From positions 10,955,081 through 11,019,080 of the forward strand of contig OZ037767.1 in assembly GCA_964035545.1 (NCBI GenBank): a stretch of 64,000 nucleotides of DNA, in the 5' to 3' direction. This DNA comes from Bugula neritina. Its lineage: Eukaryota; Bryozoa; Gymnolaemata; Cheilostomatida; Bugulidae. A program made the translations under genes and the position numbers. The notes beneath the pieces were generated by a model that did not search any database, was not told the DNA's origin, and saw only the letters and a list, made by a program, of their open reading frames with translations. Shown in pieces: positions 35,873 to 44,663 of the stretch; positions within the stretch are counted from its first letter, which is position 1; the number at the start of each line of letters is the position of its first letter.

Positions 35873-37198
35873 GGGGGCCATCCATAAATTATGTCACACT
35901 TTATTCAGCACTTTTTGACCCCCCCTCCCCCCCTTGTCACAAAGTGTCACGCTTATATGACCCCCTCCCCCCATGTGATGTCACACAGATTATGTAAACG
36001 CCCTTTTAAGATTAAATACTCCATACAAAAAGTACTGATTGAATGGTTTATGTTTAGTAATCATTACAGGCACAAAGTTCAATATTTATGAATGCAACTT
36101 TTTAAGAACCTAAATTTATTCAGTGTATCATTATTATCCAATGACAAGAAAATCATAAACATTATTGAAACCATGCTTGATTTAATAAGGCAGGTCATAA
36201 GTTCTGGCCTATAACTGCTATTTTTACTGCCTCAGTGGTATTAAAGTTCCACTAGAGCATGAAGTCTGTTTTTCAACATCATAATAGTTAGTTTTCTTCG
36301 ATCCATGGTACTGTGGCCCATTCCTGGACTGAATGAATGATGGGTAGGGAATCTACAGGGATTGCAAGATCTTTTTGAACACTTGAGGTAATAGTATCCA
36401 AATCCTCCTCATCGATCCTCTTTGAAACCTCAACAAATTTTGCACCTGTATGGAGGTTGGTGTGGCTAGATTTTGCTTTCTGACTGGGAAAATACATCCC
36501 ACAAACCGGGCAAATACGGGGTTGTAATTTCCCAATCAGTGATGGACAGTACAGGTCAAATGGAAATATTTTGAATGTCTTTGCACATTGTGGGAGGATT
36601 GCTGATAAAGCGATTCGGGAAAACAGGGATCCGTAGTGTGAATCTATTAAGGTTTCGTCTGGCTCAGGAGCCACCAAACCATGCCTTGTTTGTTTGACTG
36701 GTACAGGAGGTGGTATGAACCTTCCAGGCAGTATGGCACGAATACTGCTTCGGTATGGCCTACAACAGGACTGATCATCACATTTTGTGATCTGCAAGAA
36801 ATACTGGCTTTGGAGAAGATGTTTTCTTTCCAAGTTTCAGAGAGTTCATCCCACATATCTTCTGTGTCTTCTGGAGGGACATAGACAGCGATGACAGGAT
36901 TACTGTCAATTACTGTTTTTGACCAGGTGCAGGTGCAGAGGTCAAGGAGTGGGATTTTTGCTAATTGGTCTGGGGAGGGGGGTCTGTTTTTATTGTGCTT
37001 TATATTGACAAAAAATACATGTATTTGATGTTTTATGTTCAGTATTAATACATATCTGAAATATTTTGTTTTGGTAAAATATTTGAAAATGTGACATCAC
37101 ACATATCTACCCTCCCCCCCTCCCCCTTGTCACAAACTGTCACACATGAGGGTACCCCCTCCCCCCCCTTGAGCGTGACATAATTTATGGATGGCCCC
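35873..37198. mobile_element. DNA transposon with GGGGCCATCCATAAATTATG termini
   Basis: The ends are inverted repeats (GGGGCCATCCATAAATTATG at the left from about 35874; its complement at 37179-37198), flanked by TA (35871-35872 and 37199-37200). Both ends continue into CCCCCTCCCCC/TTGTCACAAA tracts. It holds one transposase-like ORF on the minus strand. The superfamily was not assigned. Confidence 0.75.
36288..36833 (-). pseudogene. Transposon-encoded C-terminal protein fragment
   Basis: 181 codons on the minus strand. It has SQYFLQITKCDDQSCCRPYR then SSIRAILPGRFIPPPVPVKQT, and a zinc finger CPVCGMYFPSQKAKSSHTNLH. I have seen similar text in transposon-derived proteins of invertebrates, but cannot name the superfamily. 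No catalytic core is visible, so it is probably the 3' part of a broken transposase or accessory ORF. Confidence 0.55.
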
Positions 37199-37581
37199 TA
37201 GTGTTACTCTCAATCTAAGTTTTAGAGAGTCAGAACTCAGTATTGTAATAGTATGGTTGAACTTGATAACATCAACTATAGTCATAAGTTGCAGTCACTG
37301 TCAGTGCGGATTGTGATTGCCCAAACTCATAGTGATAGTCACTGATAGATCATAGTCATACTCATAGCCAATTCCAATGTGAAGGTTATACTCATACTGA
37401 GCTATGGTTACACTTACCCGACTAACTTACCGTTGTGTGTAATGAAAGTATCAGCATGCATAGGAGTTTAAATAAAAAACAAAAGCATTGTGTCAAACAT
37501 AATCAACTTTAAATATATATTATAATTATTTTGTCCACCTGATAAATTAAAACTAGGGAATCACACTGGTTTACTTGGAAC

Positions 37582-38087
37582 GGTTCTATAAGCAGCGCCA
37601 GTGCGGTCCATCAACTTTAACCCTTTGGCCTTTGCTATAACTATAAGTAGCTCCAAGTTGGGGGTGAATGAGTGCGATAGTTTGGATTCTCAAGTTTGGA
37701 GTTATAGTTTCAAGTTGGCATTTAATAGAGCTTTGTATTCCGTAGTATTAAGAATTCTACTGACGAACTGTATAATTATTATTGAGAAATCTTTTATCTG
37801 AATGGAAGTAGGCTATACAGTATCCAGTATAGTGCACTGAACTGGAAAATATATTATTTTGAGTTCATTAGTATAGTATATACTGACCCTACTGTTGCGT
37901 TTCCAACTAGTTAGCAGTGGGTCAAGGTCTCTCAGTGGGGAAGAAGCAAAAGCCTCAACAGCTCTGAATGATTCTATAAGGCATAAGCAGTTTCGGGTTC
38001 TTGAGTGTGGAGTTGAGTATTTTAATAACTTGAGAACCGCAAACTACTGCATTCAGTCACCCCCAACCTGGTGCTGCTTATAGGACC
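37582..38087. repeat. Inverted-repeat (MITE-like) element
   Basis: The ends GGTTCTATAAGCAGCGCCAG (37582-37601) and the complement of 38068-38087 match at 18 of 20 positions. Inner blocks around GTTGGGGGTGA (37657 and its inverse near 38058) extend the symmetry to about 60 bp. A related end occurs downstream of the second oxidase gene (about 50628-50665). Confidence 0.6.
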
Positions 38088-38089
38088 AT

Positions 38090-38866
38090 TCAATAGTTAA
38101 TGACTACCACACTCCACCACCAAGCTGTAGTGGTCATGATTAATTTCACCACTATGACTATGTCTATTGAATTTCAATTTATTTTCAATATTAAATTTAA
38201 TATTATTAATAACAAGTCTAATACTAATAGTAATACTAATAGTGTTCATCTATTATTTCCCAATCATTATGATTAACCTAGACTCTAGAGTCTAGAGTAA
38301 TAATCGTAATACTTGATAGAATATTATCATTATGGGAATACCAGTACCACTTTAAATGTTTTCCTAAGCTGATTCTATATAACAATATCATCATATGAAT
38401 ATTATAATCAATATGCTATTATCATCATGATTATAATTATCATTATTAATAGTTAATACTATGATTATGAATTTAATTTAATTCATATTAAACTAACTCT
38501 AAGTAATTATATTTATTAGAATTAATGAATCATCATTATGATTATGATTATTAGTATTACTATGAGTATGACCATGACATTTATCATAATCATTTATGGC
38601 AATCATAGTGATAATGATGAGGCTACAATGAAGCAGCACATTGTGGTATACCAGCATGAGCACTGTATTCACTTTTACTGAGTTGCTGTATTTTTTTTTA
38701 ATCTGAAAACTAAATCTTACACCATCACCCATGCAGTCATAGTATTAGTTATTAGAATAACTATAAAAATTTATATTGTATTTATACTAATAACCATGAT
38801 ACAGCTTCACCATAAGCCATGGCAAGGCTAATTTTTTTTAATAAGAAATAGTCTTTCATATGATAT
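38090..38866. other. AT-rich spacer with ATT/CAT repeats
   Basis: Nothing coding was recognised. There is dense (ATT)/(CATAAT)-type low complexity between 38170 and 38600. Confidence 0.5.
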
Positions 38867-39171
38867 TGTGGTGGCTCGTGGAGCTACCAGCAACACAATA
38901 CGCAAGGTTGCGTATTGACCCGGAACAATGTATTAGCCAATTAGCTAAGCTGTTTGATAAGTAATAGTAGCCGCTTCGCGCTACTAGCTCAGTTGAGGAT
39001 AGTGCTGTAAACTAAATAGACATGCGTATCATTACTGTTGTACATTGGATTTTTATTATGTATTCTTGTATTAAATATAACGATATCTACTCGACTTAAC
39101 TGGTGAAGTTTCTCTAGTGTTAAATAGACTCTCTTGGTGGCACATCAACCCTAAATCTGAAAACTATAACA
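38867..39171 (+). repeat. E3 5' LTR (305 bp)
   Basis: TGTGGTGGC...CTATAACA. It differs from the 3' LTR at two sites (T/A in AATGTATTAGCC, A/G in ATAGACATGCG). Confidence 0.95.
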
Positions 39172-39172
39172 G

Positions 39173-39189
39173 TGGTGGCAGCGGTGGGA
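39173..39189 (+). promoter_or_regulatory. E3 primer-binding site (tRNA-Leu)
   Basis: TGGTGGCAGCGGTGGGA begins 2 nt after the LTR. All 17 bases complement the 3' end of a typical metazoan tRNA-Leu, including CCA. Confidence 0.85.
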
Positions 39190-39204
39190 TAGTGTATATC
39201 AAAG

Positions 39205-40071
39205 ATGGAGACTGAAAATGCTAGAATGCAACCACCCCCAGTAGAAGGTGAGCGTATAAATGCTGTTAATCCTGTGAATCGTGAAGGAGAAGAAGCTTAT
39301 AGACATTGCTTGAAAGCTCCCACCTTTACTGGGTCGGAAGATGTCGAACAATTTATACAAGAATTTAGAGAGGTAATGGAAGTTGCTCAATGGCCGCATA
39401 GAGTGGCCCTTATCAAATTGCGGAGGGCGGTGACGGAGCAAGCCAAGCCGTACGGAGTGGGAACGGACGTAGACGGCATACTGGCTGCGCTGCGGGCCCG
39501 TTTTGGCACCTCCGTCATAGACGCTAGGACCAAGCTGGAGAGATTGTGCCGCACCCCGCGGACCTCGCTGCAAGAACATGCCGCGACGGTGAAGAAGCTG
39601 GCGCAGATTGCATATAGCGATCTGCCAGCACAACACCAAGAGCGTTACACCTATGACGCCTTTGTCCAGTCCCTAAACGACCTGGGCCTAGACCATCACC
39701 TACGAGCTAAAGGGATAACCAGAATAGAGGATGCCCTGAAGGCTGGAGAAGCTTACCTGTTGGCTACCCAAATGCATCGAGCACAAAGGAACCCCCCAGT
39801 AGTTGGAGTCAGCGCTGCCAGGGCTACGACAGGCTCCGAAGCCCTCCCGCTGGAAGCCGAAGTGGACCGCATGATAGAGATGCTGGGACAATTGGTAACC
39901 ATTCTGGCCGGTGCTGGCCCCGGTCGGGCCTTGCGGATGCCCCCAACATCTGTGGGGCAGGGCTGGAGTAGCGCTGATCAGGACCAGGGACAGAAAGGAC
40001 GACCCCAATACCAGGGGGCGTTAAACTGTCACGGCCCGCGGACACACTCCCTCCCCGCGGGCCGCAACTAA
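39205..40071 (+). CDS. gag: E3 Gag (288 aa)
   Basis: Structural protein of the virus-like particle. The ATG at 39205 is the first after the PBS. The retrotransposon Gag core spans about residues 33-190 (LKAPTFTGSEDVEQFIQEF; KPYGVGTDVDGI; RARFGT; ERYTYDAFVQSLNDLGL; GEAYLLAT). The C-terminus is proline/glycine-rich and reads GRPQYQGALNCHGP. Compared with E2, a block of about ten codons holding the CCHC zinc knuckle (GHF..NC) seems deleted between GRP and QYQGALN. The last codons overlap the frameshift hairpin, and the ORF ends at TAA 40069-40071. Pol follows in the -1 frame. Confidence 0.92.
   Translation: METENARMQPPPVEGERINAVNPVNREGEEAYRHCLKAPTFTGSEDVEQFIQEFREVMEVAQWPHRVALIKLRRAVTEQAKPYGVGTDVDGILAALRARFGTSVIDARTKLERLCRTPRTSLQEHAATVKKLAQIAYSDLPAQHQERYTYDAFVQSLNDLGLDHHLRAKGITRIEDALKAGEAYLLATQMHRAQRNPPVVGVSAARATTGSEALPLEAEVDRMIEMLGQLVTILAGAGPGRALRMPPTSVGQGWSSADQDQGQKGRPQYQGALNCHGPRTHSLPAGRN
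40020..40064 (+). promoter_or_regulatory. E3 -1 ribosomal frameshift signal (gag-pol)
   Basis: GTTAAAC at 40020-40026 sits in the gag frame as G_TTA_AAC, followed by a 5-nt spacer (40027-40031). A perfect 10-bp hairpin follows (40032-40041 with 40055-40064, loop 13 nt), ending 4 nt before the gag stop. The -1 frame is open across the stop and leads towards protease. GTTAAAC is a known slippery heptamer in nidoviruses (equine arteritis virus). Confidence 0.75.
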
Positions 40072-40359
40072 AGGAGTATGGTGGAACGCGACGTCGTCTG
40101 TCCGTACGGACACGGCGGAACATTCCACCCGAGTGGCAGGTACCACGCAGGACTAGTAGGCCCGCACAACGGCCCAGTACCTTCTCCCTGCCACTCGCTA
40201 ACCGGTTTCACCGGTTACCTCGGGAAGAGGAGCCCGCCACTGAAATGGAGCCAGAAGGCCCAGTGGAGAGGCCCAAACCCCGCCGGCACCAACCTCGCCG
40301 CCGGAAGCCCCGTAAACCACGGGTGAAACCCCCGCCGTCCTGTCAAACCAGGACAGCAC

Positions 40360-43300
40360 ATGCGGGGGGGGGTGAAAGTACAACCACATGGAGAGAGCTA
40401 TTTCCTACCCGGAAAGGTGGCCGGCAACGCCGTCACTTTCCTGCTCGACTCCGGTTGTACTACCAACCTTCTCAGTCGCAGAGTCTTTGAGGCACTGCCC
40501 CGCCGGGACAGGGATAGAGTACGACCGTATACTGGAGAGCATGGCACCCTGGCAGACGGGTCATGTATCCCCTTTTATGGTATTATCGAGCTCCCTGGGC
40601 GTGTCCGAGATCAGGCTGTACAGGAGACCTTTATCATAGGTCAACTGGAGGAAGATGCTATCCTCGGAATGCCCTTCTTGAAGCAACACCAGTGCCGAAT
40701 AGATTTCAGTAAATCGGTGGTGCTGATGGGCGGGCGAGAACTCGCCTGTGTGGATAAGTTTGGGCGTCCTCTGGTGGGCGGTGTTCAGGTAGTTCGAAAC
40801 TGCACCGTACCCGGACGCTCCAGAGCTACTATCCACTGCCGAGTGAACAGCAACCGGATAGCCAGGCTCGGGGTCGTTGAAAGCGCGCACGAAAAGATCC
40901 AACTCGCCAGTAGTTTAAACCGACTAACTGAGCGAGGGGAGGTCTTAGTGCAGTGCGTCAACCCCTTTACCGAGCCCATTGAGCTCCCAGCTGGGTCAAT
41001 GCTGGGCCGGTTCCATTCCGTCCAGGAAGAGGACGTGGGCCCGTCGCTGGGTGACGCGACGGAGGCACCCCCTCGACACCCTATTCAGGGACGAGGGGCA
41101 GTCCCAACACATCTCCGGGAGTTATACGAAACAGCCAGTGGCGGCTGCGCGAGTAACAGAGAACGCCAAGCTATGGCCAAGTTACTACGCGACTACGGTG
41201 ATGTGTTCAGCAGCGGAGAGCATGACGTGGGACTGACTGGAATTGTCAGACACGAAATACCGCTGACTGCAGGGACAACCCCTGTCCGGCAGCCCACGCG
41301 CAGGCTGGGGCCGGAGAAAGAGAAGGAGGTTAGCCGACAAGTACGGGATCTTCTGGACCGGGGACTGATAGAGCCCGCCCACAGTGCGTGGAGCTCGCCA
41401 GTCGTACTGGTCCGGAAGAAAGACGGCAGTTGGCGGTTCTGTGTGGACTACCGCAAACTCAATAGCGTAACCATACAGGACGCCTACCCTCTACCTCGTA
41501 TTGACGAGTCATTGGACGCCCTAGCCGGCAGCAAGTACTTCAATACGTTAGACTTGCTAAGCGGCTATTGGCAGGTTCCTCTGAGTCCCGACGCCCAAGA
41601 GAAAGCGGCGTTTATCACACGGGACGGTTTGTGGAAGTGGAAGGTGCTGCCCTTCGGGTTAACCTCCGCCCCAGCCACCTTCCAGAGGCTGATGGAACAA
41701 GTCCTTAGCGGACTCCACTGGAAGACACTGCTGGTCTACCTCGATGATGTCATCGTAATCTCTCCAGACTTCGAGACACATGTCAGTCGTCTGCAGGAGG
41801 TTTTCGAGAGACTCCGAGGTGCCGGTCTTAAGCTCAAACCTTCCAAGTGCGCTCTATTGCAGCCGGAGGTCAAGTACCTGGGGCACGTTGTCGGTCGAAA
41901 CGGCGTGGCAGCGGATCCCGAAAAGGTACGGGCAGTAGAAGACTGGGTCACCCCCCAAGACTTGACCGGACTCCGGGCTTTCTTGGGGCTGGTAGGGTAT
42001 TACAGGCAATACATACCAGACTTTGCGGGCATAGCCCAGCCGTTAAACCGGCTCACCGCAAAGGGAGTGACGTGGCAGTGGACCCCAGTCGAACAAGAAG
42101 CGTTCGACCGCCTCAAGGGCTGCCTATTAACGGCGCCCATCTTGGCCTACCCAGACCCCACTCTGGAGTACATCCTTGACACAGACGCCAGTGACCAGAA
42201 TGTTGGCGCTGTGCTGTCACAAGTGCAGGAAGGCCGAGAGGTAGTAGTAGCCTACTACAGCAAGTCTCTCTCACCCGCTGAACGAAATTACTGCACTACC
42301 CGCAAGGAGCTGCTGGCAGTAATCAAGTCAGTGAAGCACTTCAGACCATACCTATATGGCAGGAAGTTCCGGCTGCGTACGGATCATGCCTCGCTGATCT
42401 GGTTGTGCAGGAGAGCAGAGCCCTCTAGTCAGGTCGCCCGGTGGCTCGAAATCCTAGCTGAATTCTCGTACCGGATCGAACACCGACCGGGCAAGAGACA
42501 CAGCAATGCGGATGGGTTGAGTCGCCGACCTGACGGAGGTTGCAAACAGTGTCTCAACATCGAGAGGAGGGATGGAGGTCCCCCACGATGCGAGTTGGAG
42601 ACGCTGGCTCATCACGGAGCATCATTTGACTGGGATCAAGGTCAACTCAGGCAAAGAGTTGATGAATCCCCGGAGGATGTACAAAACCTCCGCGCCAACC
42701 CTGTACTGGCCGGTAATGTTCGAGAGCTGAAGAAGCTCCAAGAAGAGCTGCCTGGAGTCGTGGCAGACATATACCGGGCCAAAAGGGAAGGGCGACGACC
42801 CAGCGAGGAACGCATACGACAGGGATGCGCCGAGTTCCGGCTATACTGTCAGCGTTGGGACTCGCTGCGGATCGGGCAGGATGGGTTGCTAACCATCTCT
42901 CTAGCTGCCAGCGGCAGACACCCGGAAAGGAAGAGGGTAGTCTGCCCCACAGCCATCCGCCGTGAGTTGATTTGGGATACTCACAAGCAGGCCCACGCAG
43001 GGGTCAAGCGAGTGATATCCAAATTACGACTCCGGTGGTATTGGCCGCAGATGGAGCGTGACGTCCGGCTCAGAGTCAAACAGTGTGAGATCTGCCAGGC
43101 CAGTAAGCATAGCCGCCCCCCTGGTGAAGCAGGACGGCGGAGGCTATATGCTGGTAGGCCCTGGCAAGTAGTCGCTGTAGACCTGGTCGGACCCATGCCC
43201 CTGACCCCCAGAGGCAATAATTGGATCCTAGTACTAACCGACCACTTTACTAGGTGGGCGGATGCTCTGGCTATATCAGATGCATCAGCCCCGACAGTGG

Positions 43301-44646
43301 CCAGGGCGCTAGACCAACATGTATTCTGTTATTTTGGGCTCCCCGAACAGATACACTCTGATCAAGGCGCTCAATTCCAGTCTCAACTGATGAGCGACCT
43401 TTGCCGCCTCTGGGGAGTAAATCAGAGCAGGACCACCCCCTACCACCCTCAAGGTAACGGGGTGGTGGAGCGCAGCAACCGGATGCTAGGTGATGCACTC
43501 CGGAGTCTCCTCCTTGGACGAGGCCAAGAGGAATGGGATACGGTGTTGCCGCAAGTCATGCGTGCATACCGTAGCACCCCACACACCAGTACTGGTGAGA
43601 CCCCAAACCTCTTGATGCTCGGGAGAGAGACTCGTGTCCCTGACCATCTCACCTATCACGTTCCAGAGCAAGATAACTCAGTCCACGAGTATGCCAGTGA
43701 ACTAGTGGAACGGATGAAGGCCGCACACGATATACTGCGCCAACAGCAGTGGAAGGTGCGGCACGAAGATTCCGATGAACCACCTCTCTATCAAAGGGGA
43801 GATAAGGTGTGGATGGTCAATTACCGTAGGCGCCGCGGACAGGCTGATAAGCTGAAGCCTAAGTTCGTAGGCCCCTACGTGGTCGTCGAGGCTATGCCCA
43901 ATCATACGTACAAGATTGAGCGCTCAGGACAGGTGTCTATCCAGAATGAGTCTCGCTTGAAACCGTATTGGGCTAGCCCTGACGGAGTGGGAGAAGCCCC
44001 CCCGTTGTTAGAGCCCAGGAGGCAGACAACGACGCGCGGGCGACGGCGGCATGGACCTGAATACGAAGTGGTCATACCGCGGGAGGAAAACTTGGTGAGA
44101 GAGGAGCGGCAGCTTTTGTCAACAGAAGCGTGTCCGCCACCGCCAAGTCTAATTCCATCACTTCCAGAAACCGAGCCGGTTCCGGAAGTGCAAACCCCCA
44201 CGGAGGGAGGGGCTCCATCCGGAGAACAAGAAGAGGTGACCACTAACGGTGAAGTAGAGACGCCATTAGAGGCCCCTACTAACGAACCGGCAAGCGTGTC
44301 ACCCCCCCTAGAAAGGGGACAGCGTACGAGGAAACCCCCACCGTATTTGAAAGACTTCATATGTGACTGCATTAGAAGCGGCGCACATGAAAGTCTAGGG
44401 GAAAACCGTACGATAAAATGTTGGAGTTGTGAACCCCACGCAAATATCAACTTTTGCGAGGGCGGAATAGTGGGAGGAATTAATGCGCGTAAAGCAAATA
44501 GTTCCGACCTCGTGCCTCAGAAACGATGCTCAGCCTTTTCTTATGCTGACATCGCCAAAGGCAGACGTATCTCACAACCAGCTCCAACCTTACCAAGAAC
44601 GTTGAGTATGGACATTAATACCGAGTTCCCAGGTAAGCCAGTATAA
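40360..44646 (+). CDS. pol: E3 Pol: protease, reverse transcriptase, RNase H, integrase (1,428 codons from first Met)
   Basis: Domains in order: aspartic protease (LLDSGCTTN, residues 28-36); RT with YLDDV at 460-464; RNase H (DTDASD 607-612, TDHASL about 674). The integrase HHCC finger has H875, H879, C909 and C912. The integrase core has D941, D1001 and E1037 (D-x35-E), then a GPY/F module (FVGPYVVVE). A C-terminal tail of about 200 residues has KPPPYLKDF, CEPHANINFC and FSYADIAKGRR, shared with E2. The true start is probably a -1 frameshift near 40026. That frame is open until the G9 run at 40364-40372, where one base puts the protease one frame off, by mutation or assembly error. Near the 3' end a strong donor (CCCAG|GTAAGC, 44632) precedes the stop, so splicing could join Pol or its internal ATG (44608) to ORF3. 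Confidence 0.93.
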   Translation: MRGGVKVQPHGESYFLPGKVAGNAVTFLLDSGCTTNLLSRRVFEALPRRDRDRVRPYTGEHGTLADGSCIPFYGIIELPGRVRDQAVQETFIIGQLEEDAILGMPFLKQHQCRIDFSKSVVLMGGRELACVDKFGRPLVGGVQVVRNCTVPGRSRATIHCRVNSNRIARLGVVESAHEKIQLASSLNRLTERGEVLVQCVNPFTEPIELPAGSMLGRFHSVQEEDVGPSLGDATEAPPRHPIQGRGAVPTHLRELYETASGGCASNRERQAMAKLLRDYGDVFSSGEHDVGLTGIVRHEIPLTAGTTPVRQPTRRLGPEKEKEVSRQVRDLLDRGLIEPAHSAWSSPVVLVRKKDGSWRFCVDYRKLNSVTIQDAYPLPRIDESLDALAGSKYFNTLDLLSGYWQVPLSPDAQEKAAFITRDGLWKWKVLPFGLTSAPATFQRLMEQVLSGLHWKTLLVYLDDVIVISPDFETHVSRLQEVFERLRGAGLKLKPSKCALLQPEVKYLGHVVGRNGVAADPEKVRAVEDWVTPQDLTGLRAFLGLVGYYRQYIPDFAGIAQPLNRLTAKGVTWQWTPVEQEAFDRLKGCLLTAPILAYPDPTLEYILDTDASDQNVGAVLSQVQEGREVVVAYYSKSLSPAERNYCTTRKELLAVIKSVKHFRPYLYGRKFRLRTDHASLIWLCRRAEPSSQVARWLEILAEFSYRIEHRPGKRHSNADGLSRRPDGGCKQCLNIERRDGGPPRCELETLAHHGASFDWDQGQLRQRVDESPEDVQNLRANPVLAGNVRELKKLQEELPGVVADIYRAKREGRRPSEERIRQGCAEFRLYCQRWDSLRIGQDGLLTISLAASGRHPERKRVVCPTAIRRELIWDTHKQAHAGVKRVISKLRLRWYWPQMERDVRLRVKQCEICQASKHSRPPGEAGRRRLYAGRPWQVVAVDLVGPMPLTPRGNNWILVLTDHFTRWADALAISDASAPTVARALDQHVFCYFGLPEQIHSDQGAQFQSQLMSDLCRLWGVNQSRTTPYHPQGNGVVERSNRMLGDALRSLLLGRGQEEWDTVLPQVMRAYRSTPHTSTGETPNLLMLGRETRVPDHLTYHVPEQDNSVHEYASELVERMKAAHDILRQQQWKVRHEDSDEPPLYQRGDKVWMVNYRRRRGQADKLKPKFVGPYVVVEAMPNHTYKIERSGQVSIQNESRLKPYWASPDGVGEAPPLLEPRRQTTTRGRRRHGPEYEVVIPREENLVREERQLLSTEACPPPPSLIPSLPETEPVPEVQTPTEGGAPSGEQEEVTTNGEVETPLEAPTNEPASVSPPLERGQRTRKPPPYLKDFICDCIRSGAHESLGENRTIKCWSCEPHANINFCEGGIVGGINARKANSSDLVPQKRCSAFSYADIAKGRRISQPAPTLPRTLSMDINTEFPGKPV

Positions 44647-44663
44647 GTCTTGTATTCCTATTC

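Noticed and set aside
39199-39639. 146-codon minus-strand ORF opposite E3 gag
   Set aside because: Antisense shadow of a G+C-rich coding region; no independent features. The same applies to other antisense ORFs across E2 and E3.
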